A stretch of DNA of 21,876 nt from positions 1 to 21,876 of the forward strand of contig JBBIJX010000027.1 of the NCBI GenBank assembly GCA_037445775.1, given 5' to 3'. The translations under genes were made by a program, and so were the position numbers. The notes beneath the pieces were generated by a model. The model saw only the letters and a program-made list of their open reading frames with translations. It was not told the DNA's origin and did not search any database. Below are positions 14,402-20,607 of the stretch, in pieces; the stretch's first letter is position 1; every line of letters starts with the position of its first letter. This stretch comes from JBBUX01 sp037445775. GTDB taxonomy: Bacteria; Actinomycetota; Coriobacteriia; Anaerosomatales; PHET01.

Positions 14402-14818
14402 TCAGATTCTGGCGATCTCCGCTTGGGTCACAAGCTTGACTGGCGTGCCCTTGAGCATCGACACCGCCCGATCAACGTCGGCGACGTTGATGACCGCGTA
14501 GGTCGAGATGAGGCTATACACATATTCGATGTTGACCCCGGCCTCCGATACGAGCTTCAGGACACTCGCCAGACCGCCGGGCTGATCGGGCAGGTTGAGG
14601 CAGATGACCTCAGCTTTCTTGACCGTGAATCCGGCATCCTCGAGCGCGGCATGACCGGAGTCAGGGTCGTTCACAATGAGCCGGATGATGCCGTAGTCAG
14701 CCGTATCTGACACAGAGAACCCGCGGATGTTGACACCCGCCTTGCCGAGGACGTCGGTCACCTCGCTCACACGCCCCGCCTCGTTCTCGATGAACACACT
14801 GAGCTGCGTCACGTTCAC
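14402..14818 (-). CDS. Tandem ACT-domain protein
   Basis: A 138-aa protein of two ACT domains: residues ~1-65 (VTQLSVFIENEAGRVSEVTDVLGKAGVNIRGF) and ~68-135 (ICLNLPDQPGGLASVLKLVSEAGVNIEYVYS). ACT pairs bind amino acids and act as allosteric regulators; in this stand-alone family, genes commonly sit with phenylacetate-CoA ligase and indolepyruvate oxidoreductase genes, suggesting aromatic amino-acid sensing. Here only a PaaK relic remains. I prefer GTG 14818: it overlaps the preceding ORF's stop as GTGA, has GGAGGGG about ten nt upstream, and gives the family-like N-terminus MNVTQLSVF. GTG 14827 is possible but too close to that ribosome site. Confidence 0.9.
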   Translation of the reverse strand: MNVTQLSVFIENEAGRVSEVTDVLGKAGVNIRGFSVSDTADYGIIRLIVNDPDSGHAALEDAGFTVKKAEVICLNLPDQPGGLASVLKLVSEAGVNIEYVYSLISTYAVINVADVDRAVSMLKGTPVKLVTQAEIARI

Positions 14819-15054
14819 TGTGCGCACTCCCCTCCAGGCAAGCCTGTCATCGTTACGAGCGATCTTCGACCCGCGAGTGAGAAGTCGGCAGCCACCTCGA
14901 GCGCGACTGCCTCGTTTCCCAAGAGCAGCGTCCGGCTCACCGTCACCCCGTGATCGTCAAGTACGACCCGGCAGATATGCCAAGGCGTCGCGCATGATAT
15001 CACAGCGAACAGCTTCTCCACATGCGCTGAGCAGCGCGACTGGCGTGCCCTCAA
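14815..15054 (-). CDS. Small hypothetical protein upstream of the ACT gene
   Basis: Family not recognised; 79 aa from TTG 15054, or 68 aa from GTG 15021, or 62 aa from GTG 15003 (the last has GGAGAAG about nine nt upstream). The C-terminal half, HGVTVSRTLLLGNEAVALEV onward, reads like a small beta-rich domain. Support for coding is the GTGA overlap of its stop with the preferred ACT start and the GGAGGGG site inside its 3' end. No membrane segment. It could also be a chance ORF or a gene remnant, since there is decay on the other side of the ACT gene. Confidence 0.4.
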   Translation of the reverse strand: MRARQSRCSAHVEKLFAVISCATPWHICRVVLDDHGVTVSRTLLLGNEAVALEVAADFSLAGRRSLVTMTGLPGGECAQ

Positions 15055-15068
15055 GCGTACATGGCGCT

Positions 15069-16202
15069 CTACGGACGCGTACCCCCTACATAGTCGCCAC
15101 GAGTGGCGATCCGCCCGAGTAGAGACGTCTCGCTGACCATCTGGCCGGTCTGCGGGGCATGCACCATCATCCCATCCCCGCTGAAGATGGCGACGTGATG
15201 GATGCGAGACGGATCGCCGCCCCGCCCGAAGAACACGAGATCGCCCGGTTCGAGCAGATCGAGCCTGTCGGGCGGTATGTAGGCGCCGACCCGGAACTGC
15301 TGGCGGCTCGTCCGCGGAAGGATGATGCCGATCTCCCGGTAGACGTACTGCACGAGCCCGGAGCAGTCGAAGCCCGCGGGTGTCGTACCTCCCCAGACGT
15401 ACGGTGTCTTGCCGACGTACTCCCGAGCGAGTCGAACCACGTCACCATGAGACCCCGAGAGTCTCGCCTCGTCGAACTCACGATCCGACCGCCCTACATT
15501 GGCGGCGACCCGCCTGGCGGCCTCGGCAACCTCCTCCGCTCGCCTGCGCGCCAGCTCCTCCTGACGCTCACGTTCCTCGGCGACCAGTCGCTTGAGATCG
15601 GAGTCGAGCGAACGAATGTAAGACTTCTGGGACCGCACTGCGCGGTTCACCTCACGCTGACGGCGCTTGGCCTTCTCGCTGAGGACTACCTGCTCGGCCC
15701 TGCGCCGCTCGAGTGTCGAACGCGTACTTTCGATGCGTCGCCTCGCGGTCTTCACGTCACGAACCAGAGAGGCGTCGCTTTGGGTCACGCGCCGCATCAG
15801 GTCGAGCCGCGTGACGAAGTCGCGGAAGTCGCTCGAGCCTACGATCACGGCGACCAGGTCGATAGGCCCGTTGCGGTAGATGGCGTTGGCTCTACCGTTC
15901 AGCCTCATCTCGGCGACGTCGAGCTCGACCAGTGCTGCTTCGAGCTCGGCTTGGGCGCGCCTGATGCGCGCATCGGTCTCTTCCAGGTCCGCTTGCGCCT
16001 CGTAGTACTCCTCGGAGCGCTCTTCGAGATCCGCGGCGAGGTCATCCAGCCGCTCGCGCGCCGCTTCCGCTTCAGCCCGCGCGGCTCGGATCTTCGCATT
16101 CGACGGAGCGGCAGAGACGGGCGCCACACCGAGCGCAAGCACGGCTGCGACCAGAAGCGCCGTGACGCGCGTGTATGCGCGAGTGCCGATCGAGACGCGC
16201 AC
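15069..16202 (-). CDS. Secreted coiled-coil NlpC/P60 peptidoglycan endopeptidase
   Basis: A 377-aa protein of the CwlO/RipA-like build. Signal peptide ~1-31 (TRVTALLVAAVLALGVAPVSA, then AAPSNA); a long charged coiled coil ~35-240, interrupted by a DLVAVIVGSSDFRDFVTRLD segment typical of these coiled-coil regions; then an NlpC/P60 domain ~255-377. Catalytic residues are visible: Cys280 in GFDCSGL, His335 in IHHVAIF, and the third polar residue His348 in VHAP. It would cleave D-Glu-DAP-type stem-peptide bonds outside the membrane, consistent with meso-DAP made by DapL/DapF. The coiled coil in such proteins often receives activation from FtsEX. GTG 16202 is supported by AGGAGG just upstream. Confidence 0.93.
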   Translation of the reverse strand: MRVSIGTRAYTRVTALLVAAVLALGVAPVSAAPSNAKIRAARAEAEAARERLDDLAADLEERSEEYYEAQADLEETDARIRRAQAELEAALVELDVAEMRLNGRANAIYRNGPIDLVAVIVGSSDFRDFVTRLDLMRRVTQSDASLVRDVKTARRRIESTRSTLERRRAEQVVLSEKAKRRQREVNRAVRSQKSYIRSLDSDLKRLVAEERERQEELARRRAEEVAEAARRVAANVGRSDREFDEARLSGSHGDVVRLAREYVGKTPYVWGGTTPAGFDCSGLVQYVYREIGIILPRTSRQQFRVGAYIPPDRLDLLEPGDLVFFGRGGDPSRIHHVAIFSGDGMMVHAPQTGQMVSETSLLGRIATRGDYVGGTRP

Positions 16203-16272
16203 CTGTCCTCCTGCTGCCGATCACTGCTGCGGTCGAGGTACCGTGCGGCTCCGTGCCGTCGTCTTTCAGTCT

Positions 16273-16289
16273 AGCACGTTCGGCGTGCT
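16273..16289. terminator. Hairpin after apt
   Basis: AGCACG (16273-16278) and CGTGCT (16284-16289) pair around a 5-nt loop, seven nt after the apt stop on the minus strand. No T-run follows. It may end or attenuate apt transcription before the NlpC/P60 gene. The rest of the 94-nt gap shows no clear promoter. Confidence 0.4.
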
Positions 16290-16296
16290 CAGGACG

Positions 16297-16815
16297 TCAT
16301 TCTACGTGTATGAGTGAGATGATCGGAATGCCCTCGGGCAGTCGCGCACGCCCCTCGAGGAAGTCGAGTTCAATGAGAAACGCGAAGCCGGCGACGACCG
16401 CCCCCGTCTCGGCCACCAGTGCCGCCTTCGCCGCCGCCGTACCGCCCGTCGCAAGGACGTCATCGACGATGAGCACCGCGTCGCCGGGGCCGACGGCGTC
16501 CTCGTGGACCTCGAGGGTATCGGTGCCGTACTCGAGATCGTAGGTGACCTGCGTGGTGTTCCACGGCAGCTTGCCCGGCTTGCGGGCGGGCACGAACCCC
16601 GCACCGAGAGTGTAGGCGAGGGCTCCGCCGAAGATGAATCCGCGAGCCTCGGCGCCTACCACCTTCGTCACTCCGGCGTCGGCGTACTCGTCCGCGAGCG
16701 TGTCGATGGCTGCCCGGAACCCCTCAGGGCTGGCCAGCAACGGGGTGATGTCCTTGAATACGATGCCTTCCTTCGGCCAATCAGGGATGTCGCGGATGTA
16801 GCTCGACAGGTCCAC
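16297..16815 (-). CDS. apt: Adenine phosphoribosyltransferase
   Basis: Salvages adenine with PRPP to AMP; cytosolic. The product has 172 aa, a standard length. Seen: IRDIPDWPKEGIVFKDITPLL at the N-terminus, GAEARGFIFGGALA (substrate loop), RKPGKLPW, and the PRPP-binding motif VLIVDDVLATGGTA. GTG 16815 is preceded by AGAGGA at a usable distance. It follows hpt on the same strand after a 115-nt gap. With hpt and the AzgA-like permease it makes a purine-salvage set. Confidence 0.97.
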   Translation of the reverse strand: MDLSSYIRDIPDWPKEGIVFKDITPLLASPEGFRAAIDTLADEYADAGVTKVVGAEARGFIFGGALAYTLGAGFVPARKPGKLPWNTTQVTYDLEYGTDTLEVHEDAVGPGDAVLIVDDVLATGGTAAAKAALVAETGAVVAGFAFLIELDFLEGRARLPEGIPIISLIHVE

Positions 16816-16900
16816 AGAGCTTCCTCTCTCTCAGTACGTTCGTAGCCGCTCGAACAGCCTACCGCGAAGGATGGTCCCGCTCCACCCGCTTACCCCGCGC

Positions 16901-16915
16901 CCGGCGGCCTGCCGG
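16901..16915. terminator. GC hairpin between hpt and apt
   Basis: CCGGC (16901-16905) and GCCGG (16911-16915) around a 5-nt loop, with flanking GCGC-type sequence that could lengthen the stem imperfectly. It lies just after the hpt stop on the minus strand. Without a T-run it is only a possible terminator or attenuator. Confidence 0.25.
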
Positions 16916-16930
16916 ACCGCGCGCGTAACG

Positions 16931-17479
16931 CTACCCGAACACGAGCTCCTCGCGCAGTGAAGCGACGAACGGCAGATTCCGAAGGCGTCCGTCGAGGTCC
17001 AGCCCGTACCCCACGAGGAACTCATCCCCCATCTCGAACCCGCGATAGGCGATAGGCACCTCCGCGATCCGCCGCGCCGGTTTGTCGAAGAGCGCGCAAA
17101 CCTCAAGACGCGCTGGGTCACGGGCGCGCAACCACGAAAGCACGTAGTTGACGGTCAGCCCGGTGTCGACAACGTCCTCGACGAGGATCACGTGGGCCCC
17201 GCGGATGTCATCGTCAAGATCCTTGGTGACACGGACGGACGCGCCGCAGCCGGGCGAATACGCAGCGACGGACATGAAGTCAACGGAGACAGGCAACTCG
17301 ACCTCGCGGCACAGGTCCGCAAGGAAGAACAGTCCCCCTCTGAGCACGGTCACGAGCCGCAAGTCAGAAGCCGCGTCCCGGGTGATCGCGACACCCAGTT
17401 CGGCGACGCGCGTGGCGATCTCGTCCGCTGTGACGAGCACCCGGTGACACTCGGCGGGTAGCGCGACGCTGCGACTCAA
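16931..17479 (-). CDS. hpt: Hypoxanthine(-guanine) phosphoribosyltransferase
   Basis: Converts hypoxanthine or guanine with PRPP to IMP or GMP; cytosolic. The product has 182 aa. Seen: VTVLRGGLFFLADL (pyrophosphate loop), SVDFMSVAAY, the PRPP motif VILVEDVVDTGLTVNY, and the C-terminal FEMGDEFLVGYGLD purine-binding part, all typical of HPRT. The start is TTG 17479, whose TTGA overlaps the stop of the upstream nuclease-fold gene by 4 nt. There is no strong ribosome site, so translation probably depends on coupling. A later GTG at residue V of HRVLVTADE would remove the usual N-terminal residues. Confidence 0.95.
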   Translation of the reverse strand: MSRSVALPAECHRVLVTADEIATRVAELGVAITRDAASDLRLVTVLRGGLFFLADLCREVELPVSVDFMSVAAYSPGCGASVRVTKDLDDDIRGAHVILVEDVVDTGLTVNYVLSWLRARDPARLEVCALFDKPARRIAEVPIAYRGFEMGDEFLVGYGLDLDGRLRNLPFVASLREELVFG

Positions 17480-17940
17480 CCGACGTCCGTCCCGTCTGTG
17501 TCGTGAGTGCGGGAGGACGCCACGAACCCGCCGCCGTCAGAGTGCGACCTGGCCTCGGATGAGATTCGGAAGCGGGCGAGCAGCGCCCGGAAGTCTTTCT
17601 GGTAGAAGACCTTGACGTTCACGTCCGGGTAGAGCTCCTTGAGCCGTCGCACCTTACGGTTCTTCTTGGTCACGAGCTTCTGGCTCATGGTGGTGAGCTC
17701 GATGTAGAGGTCGAATTCCGGCAGGTAGAAGTCGGGTGTGAAAGACGCGATGACGTTGCCCTCCCCATCCCATTGGATGGGGAATGTCGTTGGCTCATAG
17801 AGCCAACGCACCTTGTAGAAGTCGAGGATCTCAGCGGCGACACGCTCACTCGCGTGTGCGAAGTCGATCTGGTCTAGCTGCGGATGGGGTCCTGAGCCCG
17901 CCGAGCCCGACCCATACGTCGTGTCGTTTCCGGTAACCAT
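17476..17940 (-). CDS. PD-(D/E)XK-nuclease-like hypothetical protein coupled to hpt
   Basis: A 154-aa soluble protein. The core SFTPDFYLPEFDLYIELT (~66-83), followed by a basic stretch KLVTKKNRKVRRLKEL and VNVKVFYQKDF, has the strand-D...E-strand layout of PD-(D/E)XK / VSR-type endonucleases, with Asp70 and Glu81 as the acidic pair. The usual ExK lysine is replaced by Thr (ELT), and a lysine further on (about 88 or 92-93) could migrate into its role; otherwise the fold may have lost catalysis. The first ~25 and last ~20 residues are low-complexity. ATG 17940 lies 3 nt after the MerR stop; the stop overlaps hpt. Function unknown; nuclease fold by inspection only. Confidence 0.75.
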   Translation of the reverse strand: MVTGNDTTYGSGSAGSGPHPQLDQIDFAHASERVAAEILDFYKVRWLYEPTTFPIQWDGEGNVIASFTPDFYLPEFDLYIELTTMSQKLVTKKNRKVRRLKELYPDVNVKVFYQKDFRALLARFRISSEARSHSDGGGFVASSRTHDTDGTDVG

Positions 17941-17943
17941 CCG

Positions 17944-18648
17944 CTACGCGTGGTCCTCGAATGCGCGAGCGAGCGCCCGCCGCAGAAGGCGTCCCTTCAG
18001 CTGGTCGGTGAGGCTGCCCAACTCGTTCAGAGTCTCCGCGAGGCGCTGGCGCGTCTCAGGCGATCGGTGCCGGAACGTGGGCAGCACGATCTGTGCGAAC
18101 AAGGTGGCCTCACGGTCGGCGAACGTACCGTACATCCGGAGATGCCGAGGCTCGACGCCGAAACGCCGCAGATCCCACGCGGCATGCACCGAAGCCACAT
18201 CAGCCCGGTCGATAGCGTCGCCGCTATCCCCGCTGGTAAGATCGATGATGCCGAACTCCGCGAGCTCGGTGATGAAGGACGCGGGTACGCCCAAGGCGGA
18301 GGGCGCATCCTCAACAGCGAGAGGCCCTTCCTCGGACACCCTTCTGACGATAGGCTCCTCCACCCCGATGGTGCGCTGGAGTTCTGCGGGAATGCGTCCC
18401 CTATCGAACTCCGCGAGCTTCTCGCGTATCACGGCGAGTGGGAGGAAGTGCTCCTTCTGCAGCCGCAGAATCATCTCCACCCGCGCCACATCGGCCTGAC
18501 TGAACTTCCTGTAGCCCCCTGGCGTGCGCTCGGGTGTTATCAGCCCCTCGTCCTCAAGAAAGCGCACCTTCGAGATCGACAGGTCGGGATAGGCCACCTC
18601 GAGCCGCTGCACGACCTCTCCGATTGTGAGGTAGTCACGCGCATTCAC
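17944..18648 (-). CDS. MerR-family regulator, FtsR-like
   Basis: A 234-aa DNA-binding protein. The N-terminal MerR winged helix spans ~5-75 (YLTIGEVVQRLEVAYPDLSISKVRFLEDEGLITPERTPGGYRKFSQADV), with a long helical C-terminal part (~120-234) that lacks the metal-binding cysteines of classic MerR. This build and its coupling to an FHA gene match actinobacterial FtsR (next to odhI/garA), which regulates ftsZ and division genes in Corynebacterium; mycobacterial Rv1828 lies beside garA likewise. GTG 18648 overlaps the FHA stop as GTGA. The target regulon here is unknown; the FtsR link is inferred from build and neighbourhood. Confidence 0.87.
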   Translation of the reverse strand: MNARDYLTIGEVVQRLEVAYPDLSISKVRFLEDEGLITPERTPGGYRKFSQADVARVEMILRLQKEHFLPLAVIREKLAEFDRGRIPAELQRTIGVEEPIVRRVSEEGPLAVEDAPSALGVPASFITELAEFGIIDLTSGDSGDAIDRADVASVHAAWDLRRFGVEPRHLRMYGTFADREATLFAQIVLPTFRHRSPETRQRLAETLNELGSLTDQLKGRLLRRALARAFEDHA

Positions 18649-19097
18649 CGCGCGGCGCCCGTTCCCGATACGAACACCATCCGGAACGTGCCGACCTGCA
18701 GCACGTCTCCGTCGCTGAGCGGCGCCGCGTCGACGCAGACCCCGTTGACGTAGGTACCGTTCAGGGACGAAGCGTCCCGCACAGTCACCTCGCCATGCGA
18801 AACGACAAGGAATGCGTGGGAACGCGACACCGTCATGTCGTTGAGGAAGATGTCGCTCTGCGGATCGCGACCCACCGTCAGGTGCGGGCGGTCCAAGAAG
18901 AACCTCTCGCCGCTCTGCGGACCCTTGCGCACGATGAGTGCGGGACCCTCCGCCGCCGTCGCGGACGGTCCGGCTTCCATTTGGTCGACCGATACCGGCT
19001 CAAAAGACTCGGTCGCCTGAGAGACGGTGGCCCCGCACGCCGGACAGGGTCCGTGCAAGTCCTCGAGTTGGGCGCCGCACACGGCGCAGTCGGACAC
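18645..19097 (-). CDS. Zinc-ribbon plus FHA-domain protein (GarA/OdhI-like context)
   Basis: A 150-aa protein: N-terminal zinc ribbon with CxxC pairs (Cys4, Cys7, Cys18, Cys21), an acidic linker, then an FHA domain (~52-145) with GRDPQSDIFLND, TVSRSHAFL and SLNGTYVNG, the phosphothreonine-binding residues Arg, Ser and Asn all present. FHA domains bind phosphothreonine peptides, often from Ser/Thr kinases. GarA/OdhI has an N-terminal ETTS phosphosite; I see only TESFEP here, so the same switch is not assured. GTG 19097 is preferred over 19106 because AAGGAGG is eight nt before the former and overlaps the latter. Its stop overlaps the MerR start. Confidence 0.9.
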   Translation of the reverse strand: MSDCAVCGAQLEDLHGPCPACGATVSQATESFEPVSVDQMEAGPSATAAEGPALIVRKGPQSGERFFLDRPHLTVGRDPQSDIFLNDMTVSRSHAFLVVSHGEVTVRDASSLNGTYVNGVCVDAAPLSDGDVLQVGTFRMVFVSGTGAAR

Positions 19098-19120
19098 TGT
19101 GGCCACCTCCTTGCGGACGC

Positions 19121-19381
19121 CTAGCCGCCGAAGCCAAGCTCGGGCTTGGTCATGGCGGCGCGAATCTCCTGCTCGATCGCGTCGACGATCTCGGGGTTCT
19201 CGAGCACGGATGCGCGCTTGTCCTCATTGAGGCGATTGCGTACGTAGGGATCCTCGATCACCTCCATGAGGCGACGGCCGCTACGGACTTCACGCACGAC
19301 GTACTCGATAACCCGCTCCTCGACGGCGTCCGTTGCCATCTCGGAGAAGAATGCGTTGATGCGCTGGTTCAAAGTCGACAC
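19121..19381 (-). CDS. Hypothetical helical protein, 86 aa
   Basis: Family not recognised. It is almost entirely alpha-helical and charged, with phrases such as INAFFSEMATDAVEERVIEYVVREV and EDPYVRNRLNEDKRASVLENPEIVDAIEQEI, and no membrane segment or cysteine. GTG 19381 is supported by GAGGAGG four nt upstream; the frame extends further to 19447 but overlaps the upstream gene. It lies between the RsiG-like gene and the FHA gene (23-nt gap), so it is probably in the same transcript. A regulator or adaptor role is a guess from neighbours. Confidence 0.75.
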   Translation of the reverse strand: MSTLNQRINAFFSEMATDAVEERVIEYVVREVRSGRRLMEVIEDPYVRNRLNEDKRASVLENPEIVDAIEQEIRAAMTKPELGFGG

Positions 19382-19427
19382 GCTGCCTCCTCGTTTGGTG
19401 ACCGTTCGAGAACTCTCACTGGCCGTC

Positions 19428-19739
19428 TCAGTCGTCGGCCTCGTCATCCGGAGAGACGGCCACGTCGAATCGTGAGACGCCCCTGAGGTCGTTGGCCAGG
19501 ATGTCGATCAGACGCTCGACGTCGCCGCCGCTGATGACGTCCTCCCCAGCCTCTCGGCCGCTCTTGAGGCGGCGAACGAGTTCCGAGCGCAGGATGTCGA
19601 TCTTCCCGTGCAGGACCCTGCGGCGATACGAGACGCGCTGCTCCTCCGCGTAGAGCTCGTCGAGCAGCTCTCGCAACTCCTGGTTGGACTTCTCGCCTAT
19701 GTCGAGGAGCTCGCCGCCGGGATACTCCGGTTCCGTCAT
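19428..19739 (-). CDS. RsiG-like small coiled-coil protein, candidate c-di-GMP-binding anti-sigma factor
   Basis: A 103-aa protein with a helical hairpin (~18-60) and a second helix (~72-86). The first helix carries Glu33-x3-Ser37-x2-Arg40-x3-His44-x3-Asp48 (in EEQRVSYRRRVLHGKID), matching the E(X)3S(X)2R(X)3Q(X)3D c-di-GMP motif of actinobacterial RsiG with His for Gln. Streptomyces RsiG has two such helices; single-motif RsiG that dimerises is known from Rubrobacter. RsiG holds the WhiG/FliA-type sigma factor when bound to c-di-GMP. ATG 19739 has AAGGAGG at a good distance. No sigma gene is in the window. Assignment rests on the motif and length. Confidence 0.68.
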   Translation of the reverse strand: MTEPEYPGGELLDIGEKSNQELRELLDELYAEEQRVSYRRRVLHGKIDILRSELVRRLKSGREAGEDVISGGDVERLIDILANDLRGVSRFDVAVSPDDEADD

Positions 19740-19767
19740 GGCCGCCCCCTCCTTTCCGTCACCTCTG

Positions 19768-19773
19768 ATTGTA
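19768..19773 (-). promoter_or_regulatory. Possible -10 element upstream of the RsiG-like gene
   Basis: On the minus strand TACAAT (complement of 19768-19773) lies about 30 nt before the ATG and ahead of AAGGAGG. It matches TATAAT at 5 of 6 bases, but no convincing -35 is found 16-18 nt upstream. If real, it would begin the rsiG-like/FHA/MerR transcript in the 75-nt gap after the lipoyl enzyme gene. Confidence 0.3.
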
Positions 19774-19814
19774 CCGCAGTCGCCGCACGCCAGACCGCTC
19801 GAGAACCCGAAACC

Positions 19815-20606
19815 TCAGGTGGACGCCGAGGTCATCGTTACATGGCGCGCCGCGTCGATGAGTGTGGCGGCCAGTTCGGCCTCTCGTGCTGTGTGTGCTC
19901 CCGGGACCAGCCGAATCCTCAACGCGCGCTCGAACGCGCTCACTATCGCACCTATGATCTCGTCAGGCGTGGGCATCGTACCCGCCACGTCTGACATGAC
20001 GACGGCGTGAGACGCAAGACGTCGCATCTCCTCCTCGGACAGGCCGAATACCTCCCGCTCCCGTGCGAGGTCGCGGGTTCTGGTGAACGACCCGTGCTGG
20101 AGCACTGTCGAACCCGACCAAACCTGGGCGGATCCGGCGAGTTTCTTCTCGCCGAGCGACAGATCCGCGCGTGTCGTTGCCAGGTAGCACGCTTGTGATG
20201 CGGCCGACGCCTTATCGTTCTCGGTGATTCGCGCGTCGATGCCTAGTGCACGATAGGCAGCGACCAGGGGTCCGCACAGGTGCATGTACGCAGCCGTCAC
20301 TCCGCGCGGGACGCCGTCTTCAACGGACGCGATGATCGAATACGTCACCTCATCATCATGGAGGACGCCGCGACCTCCGGTGGGCCGCCGCACGACGTCG
20401 ACGCCCCGCGTGCGCGCTGCGTCCCGGTCCACTGAGTCTCTCGTCTGAAAGCGGCCGAGCGACACCGTCGGCCGCTTCCACGAGTACAGGCGGAGCGTAG
20501 GCGGGATACTCGCCTCTTCACGCGCCAGTTGAGCCGCTCGGTCGAGCGCCATGTTGAGCGCGCCGTCGAGGGGTCCGTCCACGATCAGGCGCCAACTGCT
20601 CGCCAC
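19815..20606 (-). CDS. LplA/LipM-family lipoyl-attachment enzyme, probably octanoyltransferase LipM
   Basis: A 263-aa protein of the biotin/lipoate A/B ligase family. Seen: WRLIVDGPLDGALNMALD, RRPTGGRGVLHDDEVTYS (substrate loop) and KKLAGSAQ with the conserved Lys155. Cys140 in SQACYLATT falls where B. subtilis LipM has its active-site cysteine, whereas LplA ligases have an Asn-Asp there; this favours octanoyl transfer from octanoyl-ACP to GcvH over ATP-dependent ligation. GTG 20606 follows the gcvPB stop by one base, with CGGGAG inside gcvPB as ribosome site. The pairing fits lipoylation of the glycine-cleavage H protein. LipM against LplA is inference from one residue. Confidence 0.85.
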   Translation of the reverse strand: MASSWRLIVDGPLDGALNMALDRAAQLAREEASIPPTLRLYSWKRPTVSLGRFQTRDSVDRDAARTRGVDVVRRPTGGRGVLHDDEVTYSIIASVEDGVPRGVTAAYMHLCGPLVAAYRALGIDARITENDKASAASQACYLATTRADLSLGEKKLAGSAQVWSGSTVLQHGSFTRTRDLAREREVFGLSEEEMRRLASHAVVMSDVAGTMPTPDEIIGAIVSAFERALRIRLVPGAHTAREAELAATLIDAARHVTMTSAST

Positions 20607-20607
20607 G

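Noticed and set aside
15159..16274. A 371-codon open frame on the plus strand opposite the NlpC/P60 gene.
   Set aside because: It is a shadow of a GC-rich gene: the minus strand encodes a full signal peptide, coiled coil and catalytic triad, while the plus-strand translation has no domain and no ribosome site.
16831..17121. A 96-codon minus-strand ORF overlapping hpt and the hpt-apt gap.
   Set aside because: It is in a different frame from hpt, with Ser/Arg/Gly-rich composition and no ribosome site.
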